Origin: an uncultured Collinsella sp.
Lineage (GTDB): Bacteria; Actinomycetota; Coriobacteriia; Coriobacteriales; Coriobacteriaceae
Length of the DNA stretch: 64,000 nucleotides
Direction: 5' to 3'
Assembly: GCA_934654585.1 (NCBI GenBank)
Contig: CAKUGF010000005.1
Span: 50,749 to 114,748 of the forward strand
In this document: positions 1 through 8,711 of the stretch, piece by piece
Layout: the number at the start of each line of letters is the position of its first letter
How positions within the stretch are numbered: the first letter of the stretch is position 1
The notes under the pieces: model-generated
What the model was told of the DNA's origin: nothing
The model's database searches: none
The model's input: only the letters and a program-made list of their open reading frames with translations
Position numbers and translations under genes: made by a program

Positions 1-59
1 CCCTCGGGAATCTGCTCGACCACCTCATACACCCGCTCAAAAAAGCCCTCAGACGCCAT
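1..59 (-). CDS. Alkyltransferase-like (MGMT/Atl family) protein, 5' end only
   Basis: Only the first 19 or so codons are inside the window; the gene runs off the left edge. The minus strand reads ATG at 59 and begins MASEGFFERVYEVVEQIPEG. This matches the usual opening of the methylated-DNA-cysteine methyltransferase-like family, in which 'VYEVVxxIPxGRVxTYG' leads into the DNA-binding winged helix. A good ribosome site (GGAAGGAG) precedes the start. Whether it carries the catalytic PCHR cysteine (true MGMT) or lacks it (alkyltransferase-like) cannot be seen here. The call rests on about 19 residues. Confidence 0.6.
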   Translation of the reverse strand, partial: MASEGFFERVYEVVEQIPE

Positions 60-196
60 CACTTGCTCCTTCCTGCCAAGGCCAGCATAAAGCAAATGAT
101 CCCCCGGAGAGAGCGAGATTGCAAATCGTGCGGCCTCCGTGCAACCGACGAAACACAATCCCGCCGTCCCCGAGGGATCAAATGACATGGCAGGCA

Positions 197-249
197 GCGT
201 TTGCCCAGATAAAACCTGCCAAAATAAACCTGTCCCTTTTTGGCAGGTT
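197..249. repeat. Stem-loop repeat with GGGACAGG core (AACCTGCC-stem type)
   Basis: AACCTGCCAAAA at 213 pairs with TTTTTGGCAGGTT ending at 249, with the complement of GGGACAGG between the arms. The 197-236 part recurs almost exactly, inverted, at 49,953-49,991. It lies just past the degV stop and on the minus strand is followed by T-rich sequence, so it may also act as the degV terminator. Confidence 0.75.
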
Positions 250-251
250 GG

Positions 252-1106
252 TTAGTTGGCGGGCTGGAAGAAGGCTACGGCTACGGCGCCGGGGCCGACG
301 TGGGTACCGATGGTGGCGCCGATGGTGTGGACGGGAAGCTCGCCCTCGGTGTGACCGGCCCACAGTGCCGCGCTGTCCTCGATATACTTCTTGAGCACGG
401 CATCCGAAAGGCCCGTGTAGCCGAGCGCCAGCGGCATGGAGAAGTCGACGCCACCCGCCTTCTCGACCTTCTGGTTGAGCAAGTTGCGGCCGTTCTTGGA
501 ACCGCGCGCCTTACCCAGCTGCACGATCAGACCATCCTCGGCGGCCACGACCGGCTTCACGTTGAGGAGCATACCCACAGCGCCCGCCGCGGCAGACAGG
601 CGGCCACCGCGCACCAGGTACTCCAGCGTTTCGAGCAGGCCGATGACCACAACGCGGTCGCGCACGGCCTCAACAGCAGCCGCAATCTGCGCGGCGCTCT
701 TGCCCTCGTCCACCAGACGCAAGGCATACTCGACCAGCACGCGCTCGCCCAAGGTCACGTTATTGCTGTCCACGACAAACACGTCGCCGCCCGGGGCCTC
801 GGCAAGCGCGGTGCGCGCGCTCTGGTTGGTGCCCGAAAGCTTGGCGCCCACGGTAATAATCACGGCCTCATCGCCGGCCTCACGTGCCTCGGTGATGGCC
901 TGCGAAAAGGCGTACGGGTTGACCTGACCGGTCTTGGGCAGCTCGTCGCGCTCGACCAGCATCTCGTAAAAGCGCTGGTGATCGATATCGACACCATCCA
1001 TATACACATCGGTGCCAAAGGTAACGGACAGCGGGAGAACGAACAGCGACGGATGCTCCACAGGCGACATATCGCTCGCGGAATCGGTAATAATGCGGAC
1101 GGACAT
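252..1106 (-). CDS. DegV family fatty-acid-binding protein
   Basis: 284 residues, normal for the family. It opens MSVRIITDSASDMSP, the DegV N-terminal signature, and has the typical later 'GLLETLEYLVRGGRLS' segment before the second lobe. DegV/FakB proteins bind a fatty acid between two domains and, in Firmicutes, hand it to the kinase FakA for incorporation into phospholipid. The start at 1106 is preceded by GAAAGGA. It lies 131 bp downstream of the MarR-type gene on the same strand, so the two may be co-transcribed. A second DegV paralogue is at 56,468. No fakA is in the window, so the partner is unknown. Confidence 0.9.
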   Translation of the reverse strand: MSVRIITDSASDMSPVEHPSLFVLPLSVTFGTDVYMDGVDIDHQRFYEMLVERDELPKTGQVNPYAFSQAITEAREAGDEAVIITVGAKLSGTNQSARTALAEAPGGDVFVVDSNNVTLGERVLVEYALRLVDEGKSAAQIAAAVEAVRDRVVVIGLLETLEYLVRGGRLSAAAGAVGMLLNVKPVVAAEDGLIVQLGKARGSKNGRNLLNQKVEKAGGVDFSMPLALGYTGLSDAVLKKYIEDSAALWAGHTEGELPVHTIGATIGTHVGPGAVAVAFFQPAN

Positions 1107-1237
1107 AGTGAATCCTTTCTTGCGCGTACGGCCTCAGGCCGCTCGGCGCGGGAATTTCGACAGCAAAGCCCTAACGCGACCTGCGCGCTCAAATGGGACT
1201 GTGCAATTGTTGGATGAAAGCAAGGGCCGGCGAGACG

Positions 1238-1687
1238 CTACATCTCGCGCAGGGTGTTGAGAATCGTGCGCAGCGACGCATACATCTGCTCGCGCTGCTC
1301 CACGCCCATGGCCTTACCGGTGGTATCGAGCACCTCGCGGATGATGCGGTCGGCCTCGTTCATGCTCTCGCCGCCCAGGGCGGTTAGGCGCACCGGGGCA
1401 CGGTACTTGACGGCGGCATCGCCCGAATCGTCGACCTCGACGTAGCCACCCTCCTCCAAGTGAGCCAGCGTGCGCGAAACGGCCGCGCGGGTCACGCCGG
1501 CCATGCGGGCAAGGTCGGCACCGGTCAGGCCGTCCTTGCTGCGCTCCAGATAGTACAGGCACATAACGTCGGAGCCTTTGAGGCCAAGCCTTGCGCCCTC
1601 GGACGTCTTGATGCGCTGGATCTCCTTGTAGAGCCCGCTAATCAGTCCGACAAAATCCTCAAAACGTGTCTCGTCGTTCTGCTGCAT
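1238..1687 (-). CDS. MarR family transcriptional regulator
   Basis: 149 residues with the MarR winged-helix layout: an N-terminal helix for dimerisation, then 'DGLTGADLARMAGVTRAAVSRTLAHLEEGGYVEV' as helix-turn-helix (about residues 53-86; only the general shape is certain) and a short wing before the C-terminal dimer helix. MarR proteins are usually ligand-responsive repressors of their own and neighbouring promoters. It precedes degV on the same strand, so control of lipid-related genes is possible but not shown. The effector is unknown. Confidence 0.85.
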   Translation of the reverse strand: MQQNDETRFEDFVGLISGLYKEIQRIKTSEGARLGLKGSDVMCLYYLERSKDGLTGADLARMAGVTRAAVSRTLAHLEEGGYVEVDDSGDAAVKYRAPVRLTALGGESMNEADRIIREVLDTTGKAMGVEQREQMYASLRTILNTLREM

Positions 1688-1793
1688 GGGAGACGACCGC
1701 CTTTCGCTTGCATGATGCTAACGGGTAAACATCTTAGCCGCACCGGGCGGTCGCGCTACCCCAATATCCCATTTGTTAACCCCTTAACATAAA

Positions 1794-1830
1794 AACCACC
1801 ACAAAGGGGACAGGCACCTTTGTGGTGGTT
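1794..1830. repeat. 37-bp palindromic repeat, AACCACCACAAAG type
   Basis: AACCACCACAAAG and CTTTGTGGTGGTT form a perfect 13-bp stem around GGGACAGGCAC. The same sequence, in either orientation, is at 2754-2790 and 36,880-36,914. It lies between the B3/B4 gene and the MarR gene and may also serve as a transcript end. Confidence 0.85.
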
Positions 1831-1860
1831 TTGACCGGCGAACATGATCCGCAGGCGTCG

Positions 1861-2580
1861 CTACAGCTCCACACGGGGATTGTCGTGGGTCACAAGCGTC
1901 TTGACGACAACCGTTGCACCCAGATAGCGCTCAAGCAACTCAGCGAGACGATCGATCGCAGCCTGGCAATCCCCCATCCGCACAGGCTCCACGCACTCAA
2001 TCGCAAGGAATGCATCCGCAGAGTCATCGGACAGCGCCGTACGAACGCCATCGCGCCAGTTCCAGCAACGGCACACAGCACCCGCGTCATCAATGTAGGC
2101 AAGCTCGCCGGGGAGTGTCGGATCATCAGCCTCCTCGCCAAGCGGCAGGAACGCGTCGCCGCCGTCAGTCACCGCCAGGCGCAGATTGCCCTCGATCACA
2201 TGCAAATCTTCACCGCCCACGGGCAGCGCGTAGGTCAGCGACACTGTGTTGTAGATATCCACCGCGGGCGTGATGTGGCCCACCGGTTTGCCTTTGAGCA
2301 CGCGCTTGAGCAGGTTCTCGATTGAGCAACGCGCGCCCTTTTTGGTTTTGAACTGACGATACGCCTCGCGCCATGCCTTGACCGGCACATTTTCGCTGAT
2401 GGTGTCGCTCGTCAGATGACGCTCCGCATCGATATTGGCACGATCGAGCAGCGCGGCAATGGCGTCCACATCCTCCCGGGGAATCTGAGCCGCGGACTTC
2501 ATGCCCTTTACGACCACAACGCCGATAGCCGCCTGCGGAAACAGCTCCCAAAACGAATCCTCGGCAATAAAACTCTTCAT
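1861..2580 (-). CDS. B3/B4 tRNA-binding-domain protein
   Basis: About 239 residues from the ATG at 2580 (MKSFIAEDSFWELFP). An in-frame ATG 15 bp upstream is less likely because GAAGGGAGAG lies just before 2580. The body resembles free-standing proteins with the B3/B4 fold of the phenylalanyl-tRNA synthetase beta chain: 'ENVPVKAWREAYRQFKTKKGARCSIENLLKRVLKG' followed by 'VDIYNTVSLTYALPVGGEDL'. In PheRS this fold carries editing activity on mischarged tRNA. The stand-alone proteins are thought to bind tRNA or small amino-acid adducts, but the exact role is unproven. It is preceded by a structured leader (2625-2730). Confidence 0.8.
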   Translation of the reverse strand: MKSFIAEDSFWELFPQAAIGVVVVKGMKSAAQIPREDVDAIAALLDRANIDAERHLTSDTISENVPVKAWREAYRQFKTKKGARCSIENLLKRVLKGKPVGHITPAVDIYNTVSLTYALPVGGEDLHVIEGNLRLAVTDGGDAFLPLGEEADDPTLPGELAYIDDAGAVCRCWNWRDGVRTALSDDSADAFLAIECVEPVRMGDCQAAIDRLAELLERYLGATVVVKTLVTHDNPRVEL

Positions 2581-2624
2581 GTGCTCTCCCTTCACAGCGT
2601 GCGCCCGAGCCCGGGCACCTAAAC

Positions 2625-2730
2625 AAAAAGCGCCCTTACGACGGCCACCTTCAAAGTCCTACGGTGCCGCCACAAGAGCGCTTACGCTGCCCCCATCCGG
2701 AGAAGGGGGCGATATGTCAGGCGTATTGTA
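2625..2730 (-). promoter_or_regulatory. Candidate promoter with structured leader or attenuator before the B3/B4 gene
   Basis: On the minus strand TACAAT (2725-2730) could be a -10 box; no strong -35 is visible. Downstream are a hairpin (GCCCCC 2705-2710 with GGGGGC 2689-2694) and then a long imperfect hairpin (2629-2682, arms AGCGC..GGCGGC..ACC and GGT..GGCCGTC..GGGCGCT) followed by TTTTTG. This would terminate a transcript about 40 nt before the B3/B4 start, giving either an attenuated leader or a ~95-nt RNA. There is no room for a full T-box stem I. Confidence 0.4.
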
Positions 2731-2753
2731 ACCCGAGTCATCCCCGCGAGCGA

Positions 2754-2790
2754 AACCACCACAAAGGTGCCTGTCCCCTTTGTGGTGGTT
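2754..2790. repeat. 37-bp palindromic repeat, AACCACCACAAAG type
   Basis: Second copy of the 13-bp-stem palindrome seen at 1794-1830, in opposite orientation. It touches the pckA stop codon and probably forms the 3' end hairpin of the pckA transcript. Confidence 0.85.
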
Positions 2791-4460
2791 TACAGGCGGA
2801 TTCCCAGCAGGCCGCGGCCACGATGACGGGCCTCGACGGGCACTTGGGCGTGCGGGCCGGCAGCCTTTACGGACTCGGGCAGGTGCGAATACTTCTTCTC
2901 GAAGTTCTCCTCGAACATCACAGCCAGGTTGTGCGCGGCCTCGTCGTAGCGCGCGGTGCTCTGCCAGTACTGGCGCGGCACCAAGATGCCGTCGGGCACG
3001 CCGTGGCACGTGGTGGGAATGTCGACGTTAAAGATATCGTCGTGCACGAACTCGCTGTCCTCGATAGTGCCGTCGAGGGCGCGCGCGACCAGGGAGCGCG
3101 TGTAGGCCAGCTCGATGCGATGACCCACGCCGTAGCCGCCGCCGATCCAGCCGGTGTTGACCAGGTACACGCGCGTACGCCCGTCGGCAATGCGCTCGCC
3201 GAGCATCTTGGCGTAGACCATGGGGTCGAGCGGCATAAACGGCTCGCCGAACAGCGAGGAGAACGTGGGCGTGGGCTCGGTGACGCCGACCTCGGTGCCG
3301 GGGATCTTGGCCGTAAAGCCCGTCACAAAGTGATACATGGCGGCGTCGGCCGTCAGGCGCGAGATGGGCGGCAGCACGCCAAAGGCATCGCAGGTCAGGA
3401 ACAGCACGACACTCGGGGTGGTGCCCATGCCCTTGGTCCACGCGTTGGGGATATGCTCCACCGGGTAGGCCACGCGCGTGTTGTGCGTGATCGAAATGTC
3501 ATCGTAATTGGGCTTGCGGTTCTCGTCGAGCACCACGTTTTCGCAGATGGCGCCAAAGCGGACGGCGTTGAAGATCTCGGGCTCGTGGAACGCGTCCAGG
3601 CCCTCGCACTTGGCGTAGCAGCCGCCCTCGATGTTGAAGATGCCCATGTCGGACCAACCGTGCTCGTCGTCGCCGATCAGCAGGCGCGTGGGGTTGGCCG
3701 AAAGCGTGGTCTTGCCGGTGCCGGACAGGCCAAAGAACACGGCGGTCTCGTGCGTGACGGGGTCCATACTGGCCGAGCAATGCATGGGCAACACGTCGTC
3801 CTCGACGGGCAGCAGGTAGTTCATAACGCTGAAGATGGACTTTTTGATCTCGCCGGAGTAGCCGGTGCCCGCGACCAGGATCACACGCTCTTGGAAGTTG
3901 ATGACCACAGCAGCACTGGAGTTAAGACCCTTGATCGCAGGGTCGCACTGATAGCCGGGCGCGGCAAGCACACAGAAGTCCGGCTCGCCGGTTCGCGCGA
4001 TTTCGCGGGCGAGCGGGCGAGCAAGCATCTGCTTAATGAAGAGTGCCTGGCTGGCACGCTCGCAGGCGACGAGCAGGCGGCGCGTGTGGTTACGGTCGGC
4101 ACCGGCCATACCGCGGGTAACGAACACATCGCGCTCATTGAGGTAGTCGACGATACCGGACTTGATGGCCTCGTAGCTCTCGACAGATAGCGGGCGGTTG
4201 ACGGCGCCCCAGGCGATCTTGTCGTGCACGTCGGCCGTGTCGACGATAAAGCGGTCGTTGGGCGAGCGGCCGGTGCGCTCCCCCGTCTCGATCACCAGCG
4301 CGCCGTTAGAGGCCATACGGCCCTCTTCGCGGCGGATGGCATACTCAACGAGCTCGGCCACTGGCAGGTCAACCAGCAGGCGAGGCTGGTTCTCGGCGGG
4401 GTCTTCGACGAGCGTTAGGCCAAAGTTGGACAGTACTTCTGCAGGGGTAACACCAGGCAT
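2790..4460 (-). CDS. pckA: Phosphoenolpyruvate carboxykinase (ATP)
   Basis: 556 residues, in the range of the ATP-dependent enzyme, which interconverts oxaloacetate + ATP with PEP + CO2 + ADP. The P-loop GLSGTGKTTLS lies near residue 243, preceded by the conserved 'MHCSASMDP' region and followed by 'IGDDEHGWSDMGIFNIEGGCYAK', the metal/PEP-binding block. 'NTGWIGGGYGVGHRI' near the C-terminus is also family-typical. The start at 4460 follows AAAGGAGG. In fermentative gut anaerobes it often runs in the PEP-carboxylating direction; that is inference. It appears monocistronic. The last few dozen residues are family-variable. Confidence 0.96.
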   Translation of the reverse strand: MPGVTPAEVLSNFGLTLVEDPAENQPRLLVDLPVAELVEYAIRREEGRMASNGALVIETGERTGRSPNDRFIVDTADVHDKIAWGAVNRPLSVESYEAIKSGIVDYLNERDVFVTRGMAGADRNHTRRLLVACERASQALFIKQMLARPLAREIARTGEPDFCVLAAPGYQCDPAIKGLNSSAAVVINFQERVILVAGTGYSGEIKKSIFSVMNYLLPVEDDVLPMHCSASMDPVTHETAVFFGLSGTGKTTLSANPTRLLIGDDEHGWSDMGIFNIEGGCYAKCEGLDAFHEPEIFNAVRFGAICENVVLDENRKPNYDDISITHNTRVAYPVEHIPNAWTKGMGTTPSVVLFLTCDAFGVLPPISRLTADAAMYHFVTGFTAKIPGTEVGVTEPTPTFSSLFGEPFMPLDPMVYAKMLGERIADGRTRVYLVNTGWIGGGYGVGHRIELAYTRSLVARALDGTIEDSEFVHDDIFNVDIPTTCHGVPDGILVPRQYWQSTARYDEAAHNLAVMFEENFEKKYSHLPESVKAAGPHAQVPVEARHRGRGLLGIRL

Positions 4461-4593
4461 GGGGCCTCCTTTAAAAGCGCGTCACGAGGGCGCGCGCTTT
4501 ACTCACGTAAAGCCCGTTGTACCCGATATGCAAAAACGTTTTTGCGGCAACGGCAGAGCATCCCGCCCAACGGTCAAAATTCGCAGGTAAGCG

Positions 4594-4731
4594 GACTAGT
4601 CGTTGGGGACGTTCTTAAATGACTAGTCGTTGGGGACACTCTTGGAGCGATCAGCCGCAAAGGAGTGTCCCAAAGTGCCGGCACCTGGGGACGTTCCTAA
4701 AGTGCCGGCACAATAGGAACGTCCCCAGGTG
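4594..4731. repeat. Cluster of GGGGAC-containing stem-loops
   Basis: Two units are visible. GACTAGTC at 4594 and 4621 encloses TTGGGGACGTTCTTAAAT. At 4682-4731 the arms CACCTGGGGACGTTCCT and AGGAACGTCCCCAGGTG form a perfect 17-bp stem around a loop containing GTGCCGGCAC. Related pieces occur at 5072-5106, 47,198-47,250 and 63,907-63,931. Confidence 0.75.
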
Positions 4732-4771
4732 ACGGGTTGGGCTGTTTTTGATGACTGCCCGAGGGGGCCGT

Positions 4772-5001
4772 GGTCAAAAAACGGCAAATATGAGTACTGT
4801 TGCCATTATGGTTACATTTATTTTGCTTAAAAAAGAGGCTCCTGATGAGATTCATTCGCATCAGGAGCCTCTGTTACTGAACATTTGGGGAGATACAGCA
4901 GTTCTTATGCTCGAACGGAGCGTCAAATGACCTGTAATTAGATCGAAATCGCTGCTACTAAAATAGTAACAGTACTCATATTTGCCATTTTTTGCCCACG
5001 G
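4772..5001. repeat. 230-bp element with ~30-bp terminal inverted repeats (ATATGAGTACTGT family)
   Basis: The left end contains GGCAAATATGAGTACTGTT (to 4803) and the right end AACAGTACTCATATTTGCC plus ATTTTTTGCCC (4968-5000). The same ends bound the element at 57,502-57,721, but the interiors differ. No transposase is encoded inside, so it looks like a non-autonomous (MITE-like) unit or a mobile hairpin. It occupies much of the 650-bp pckA-lactate permease gap. Confidence 0.75.
4828..4872 (-). terminator. Rho-independent terminator for the lactate permease transcript
   Basis: AGAGGCTCCTGATG (4859-4872 read on minus) pairs perfectly with CATCAGGAGCCTCT (4834-4847), followed on the minus strand by TTTTTT. 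It sits inside the inverted-repeat element, about 240 bp past the lactate permease stop. Confidence 0.8.
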
Positions 5002-5071
5002 CCATATACAGACGCCCTGTCGAGCAGCGCAAAACGGCTTCAATGATCAAAATCAGAAGACTATCCCCGAC

Positions 5072-5106
5072 GACTAGTCGTTTAAGAACGCCCCCAATGA
5101 CTAGTC
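5072..5106. repeat. GACTAGTC stem-loop repeat
   Basis: GACTAGTC at both ends encloses GTTTAAGAACGCCCCCAAT, the near-complement of the 4594-4628 unit. It ends 5 bp from the lactate permease stop codon. Confidence 0.7.
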
Positions 5107-5110
5107 ATGG

Positions 5111-6682
5111 CTACAGCGGCAGGTTTTGGCCGAGCATGGCGATGGCGCTCATGAGGACCAGCATGCCGGCAGCGTAGGGCAGGACGGCGCCCAGGAGCTC
5201 GGCGTCCTTGCCGCGCACGTGCACGGCAGCCAGGCCGATCGCGAGCGTCTGCGGCGAGATCATCTTGCCGGCAGCAACGCCAAGCGCATTCAACGCGACC
5301 ATCCAGTAGTCGCTCACGCCCAGCGCCGTGGCGGCCTGGCTCTGAATGGGACCAAACAGCATGCCCGAGGACGTGCCCGAACCGGTCACGAACGCACCGA
5401 CCGCACCAATCCACGGAGCCAGAATCGGATACAGACCGCCAGCCACCGCAATACAAAATGCACTGATTGAGGAGATCATGCCCGCATAGCCCATCACCTT
5501 GGCGCAACCCAGCACCGAAAGCATGGTGATCACCGTCGGCATCATCTGCTTGAAGGTCGCGGCCAGCACCTCGCCCATCAGGCGCGGCGAAGCACCCTGA
5601 ATCGCGCCGCCGACAAACGCCGCCAGGAAAATCCAGACACCCGGCGTGTTGATCCAAGAAAACGTAAGCGTACCGGGGTTCTCGCCGCAATACACCTGCA
5701 CGTGGCTCGCAAACGGCGCGAGTGCGGCGTGCACGGCGGGCACCAGGTTGGAGGTACCCAGCAGCAGCACAAAGATCAGGATGAAGCACGACCAGGCCGA
5801 AAGCGCCGACTTAACGGTAAGTTGCTCGCCGGCATCGATATTCATGTGAAAGCGCGCATCCAGGTGGCCGGACTTCTCGGCGCGCATGGCAAGCGCGGCG
5901 GTCAGCGCGAGCGACACGATGGAGCCCACGACCACAGCAAGCTCGGGGCCCACAAACATGGCGACGACCAAGGCCGCGCCGACAAACGACACGCCAGAGA
6001 GCAGCGCGATACCGGCAACGCCGCGCAGGCGCTCGCCCACGCTCGCAACGTTGCCCTGATCATCGGCAACACGGCCCGCGACCAGCGCAATAAGCAGTGG
6101 CATGACCACAAAGAAGGGCGCGAGCTGCACCAGCTGAACGGTCGCCAGATGCAGAGAATCCAGGCCCACCAGGTCGGCAACGGACACCGTGGGAATGCCG
6201 ATGGAGCCGTAGGGCGTGGGCACGCCGTTGGCAAGCAGGCAAATAAGCACGGCAGGCACAGCCTCAAAGCCCAGGCCCGCAAGCATGCCGGCGGGGATGG
6301 CAACGGCGGTACCAAAACCGGCCATGCCCTCCATAAAGCCGCCGAAGCACCAGGCCACGAGCAGCGCCAGCAGACGACGGTCGCTGCTGATGGAGGTAAT
6401 CATGCTGCCGATCACATCCATGGCACCCGTGCGCACGCACAGGTTATACGTAAATACCGCGGCGATAATCACCAGCACGATGGGCCACAGCGCCATCAAA
6501 AAGCCCTCGAGCGAGGCGGTCGCGATCTGCGCCACCGGCAGATGCCACCACGCAAAGGCGAGCACGCACGAAAGGGCAAACGAGCCGATGGCGGCTTTCC
6601 AGGCCGGCCATTTAAAGCACAGCAGCATCACGACGAGCCAAATGATCGGCACAAGGGCCAGCAAAAACGCGGCGACATCCAT
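5111..6682 (-). CDS. lctP: L-lactate permease (LctP family)
   Basis: About 523 residues from the ATG at 6682 (MDVAAFLLALVPIIWLV), chosen over an upstream in-frame ATG because AAGGAG lies nine bases before it. More than a dozen hydrophobic segments and the family signatures 'GGFMEGMAGFGTAVAIPAGML' and 'GSGTSSGMLFGPIQ' are present. These transporters move lactate (and glycolate) with protons across the cytoplasmic membrane. It is divergent from the flippase-like gene and has no lactate dehydrogenase neighbour here. Direction of transport cannot be told from sequence. Confidence 0.93.
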   Translation of the reverse strand: MDVAAFLLALVPIIWLVVMLLCFKWPAWKAAIGSFALSCVLAFAWWHLPVAQIATASLEGFLMALWPIVLVIIAAVFTYNLCVRTGAMDVIGSMITSISSDRRLLALLVAWCFGGFMEGMAGFGTAVAIPAGMLAGLGFEAVPAVLICLLANGVPTPYGSIGIPTVSVADLVGLDSLHLATVQLVQLAPFFVVMPLLIALVAGRVADDQGNVASVGERLRGVAGIALLSGVSFVGAALVVAMFVGPELAVVVGSIVSLALTAALAMRAEKSGHLDARFHMNIDAGEQLTVKSALSAWSCFILIFVLLLGTSNLVPAVHAALAPFASHVQVYCGENPGTLTFSWINTPGVWIFLAAFVGGAIQGASPRLMGEVLAATFKQMMPTVITMLSVLGCAKVMGYAGMISSISAFCIAVAGGLYPILAPWIGAVGAFVTGSGTSSGMLFGPIQSQAATALGVSDYWMVALNALGVAAGKMISPQTLAIGLAAVHVRGKDAELLGAVLPYAAGMLVLMSAIAMLGQNLPL

Positions 6683-6860
6683 GGGTAAAAACTCCTTGGT
6701 ACCGCGCAAGCGGCATCGGGGGGTCACAAAACCTCAACAGAATACCGCACGCTTACCGACAAATTGATGCCGCCCGCCGAATTTATTGAACAACCCGTTC
6801 AAAAACACGAATTGACACCTCCGCGGCTATACTAGAGCGCAGCAATAGAAAGGAACCGCC

Positions 6861-8441
6861 TTGAGTATCACGCCCCTCGATAGCATCCGCCGCGCCATCG
6901 CCCGCCGCAACGGCGTCGCCGACCCCACCGTGCTGAGCGACGGGGCCCACGGCCAAGGAGGACGCATCGAGAACGGCTTATTCCCCGCCTCACACACGGC
7001 CGAGGAGCTCGCCCGCATCCAGGAGCTGAGCCAGCGCAATGCCGGCGGCCCCGACAGCAGCCAGACCGCGCGTCGCCGCAAGCAAGACAGTGACCGCCAG
7101 CCCGGCCCTATCCACCGCATGGTCAACGCCTGGTGGAACCGCCTGCTCGGAGCCGTCTACGGCGGCGGGTTTTCCACGCAGGAAGCCGAATACGAGGAGC
7201 ACGCCACCCGCCGCGACTACCTGTGGAACACCCTGGGCACCGCCGTATGGGGCCTGGCGTTTCCCCTACTCACCATCGTGTCCACGCAGCTCGTGGGCGC
7301 CGAGGAAGCCGGCAAGTTCTCGATGGCCTTCGTCACCGGCACGCTCATCATGATCGCGTGCAACTACGGCGTGCGCAATTTCCAAGTCTCGGACATCGAC
7401 GAAAAGACCAGCTTCGCCTCCTACCAGCTCAACCGCTGGCTTTGCGGAGCGCTCGCGCTGGCGTGCGGCCTGGCGTACAGCAGCGCCCGCGGCTACGATG
7501 CGCAGATGGCAACGATCGGCCTGGGCGTCTACCTCTATAAGGTGATCGACGGCATCGCCGACGTGTACGAGGGCCGCCTGCAACAGGCCGACAAGCTCTA
7601 CTTGGCCGGCATGAGCCAAACGCTGCGCTCCGCCGGCGTCCTCGCGGTCTTTACCGTGGCGCTGTTCCTCACACGCAGCATGCCCATCGCCGCCATGGCC
7701 ATGGGTATCACGGCCATCGCCTCGCTCGTGCTGGTCACCGCGCCGCTCGCCCTGCTCGAAACCGAAAAATCGCGCCGCGTGAGCCTGCGCGAGGTCGGCC
7801 GCCTGTTTGTCCAGTGCGCCCCGCTCTTTGGCGCGCTGTTCCTGTTCAACCTGATCGAGAGCATGCCCAAGTTTGTGATGGAAGGCACACTGGCCTACAA
7901 ATACCAACTGTACTTTAATGCACTGTTCTTTCCGGCGCAGGCTATTTTGCTGAGCATTGGATTTATCTATAAACCGCAGCTCCTGCGCCTGTCGAGCATC
8001 TGGGCAAACCCGCGCAAGCGTCGCCGCTTTGACTTGATTATTGTTGCCGTCATGGCGCTCGTCGTCGTCATTACCGGCCTGTGCGCCGCATTTATGGCGG
8101 GCCCCGGCATCCCCATTATGAACGCCATGTACGGCCTCAACTTTGAGCGCTACCGCATGCTGGCGCTGCTGATGGTCGTCGCCGGCGGCGTCACCGCGGC
8201 CATCGACTTTATCTACGCCATCATCACGGTACTGCGCCACGCCGGCGACGTCACCAAGATCTACCTGATCTGCTTTGCCGTGAGCGTGGTTCTGCCGGTG
8301 ATACTAATCAATCTATTCGGCCTGACGGGCGCTGTGGTGAGCTACCTGGCGGTCATGGCCCTGCTCCTGGTGCTGCTGATTATCGAATACGCCCACATCC
8401 GCCAACGCATCGAACGCGACCGCAACCCGTACGGGGCCTAA
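6861..8441 (+). CDS. Flippase-like polysaccharide biosynthesis membrane protein
   Basis: 526 residues starting at a TTG preceded by AAAGGAAC; TTG is accepted because no ATG stands near that ribosome site. The first ~115 residues are charged and soluble; then about 12 membrane segments follow, beginning 'YLWNTLGTAVWGLAFPLLTIVSTQLVG', the usual opening of MATE-superfamily/Wzx-type lipid-linked oligosaccharide flippases. The long cytoplasmic N-terminal tail is unusual. No glycosyltransferase cluster is nearby, so its substrate is unknown. A TATACT box lies at about 6828. Assignment to the superfamily is fairly secure; the flippase role is inferred. Confidence 0.7.
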   Translation: MSITPLDSIRRAIARRNGVADPTVLSDGAHGQGGRIENGLFPASHTAEELARIQELSQRNAGGPDSSQTARRRKQDSDRQPGPIHRMVNAWWNRLLGAVYGGGFSTQEAEYEEHATRRDYLWNTLGTAVWGLAFPLLTIVSTQLVGAEEAGKFSMAFVTGTLIMIACNYGVRNFQVSDIDEKTSFASYQLNRWLCGALALACGLAYSSARGYDAQMATIGLGVYLYKVIDGIADVYEGRLQQADKLYLAGMSQTLRSAGVLAVFTVALFLTRSMPIAAMAMGITAIASLVLVTAPLALLETEKSRRVSLREVGRLFVQCAPLFGALFLFNLIESMPKFVMEGTLAYKYQLYFNALFFPAQAILLSIGFIYKPQLLRLSSIWANPRKRRRFDLIIVAVMALVVVITGLCAAFMAGPGIPIMNAMYGLNFERYRMLALLMVVAGGVTAAIDFIYAIITVLRHAGDVTKIYLICFAVSVVLPVILINLFGLTGAVVSYLAVMALLLVLLIIEYAHIRQRIERDRNPYGA

Positions 8442-8711
8442 CGCCCACCTTGGTGCATTGAGGGCAGCTAATTTGGGACGGGGCTATTTTGACTACCCTT
8501 GGTGCCATGGGGTCAGGTTACTTTGCACCAAAGAAAAGAAACGTCGATGTTTTGGCACCGACAGCGAGCAGTCTCGAAGTGCCCCAGGTTGGCGCGAAAG
8601 AGGAGCGACGCGTACTTCTGCACGCGAGCGACGGTTTGAGCGGCAAGATGGGGTGCTTCGGGGCTGCGAAGCGTCAAGGTGACCGCCGTTCGGCAGAACG
8701 GCGGAACTGGA
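8442..8711. other. Intergenic, no convincing gene
   Basis: Between two convergent genes. It holds a perfect hairpin, CCGCCGTTC with GAACGGCGG around GGCA (8682-8703), just downstream of the phosphatase stop. Short open frames on both strands lack ribosome sites and look non-coding. Confidence 0.5.

Noticed and set aside
2625..2790. A T-box riboswitch before the B3/B4 gene
   Set aside because: TGGCGGCACCG is only loosely like the T-box sequence, and there is no space for stem I between the promoter-like box and the terminator.
2664..4190. A 508-codon open frame on plus, opposite pckA
   Set aside because: It is the mirror of the high-GC pckA codons; it shows His/Arg/Ala-rich composition and no family motif, while pckA on the other strand is certain.
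4861..5043. A 60-codon minus-strand frame inside the 4772-5001 element
   Set aside because: It merely translates the terminal repeat and the terminator stem; no ribosome site, and the frame is not shared with the copy at 57,502.
197..5106. A CRISPR array formed by the repeated stem-loops
   Set aside because: Copies are few, irregularly spaced and in both orientations; there are no spacers of constant length and no cas genes in the window.
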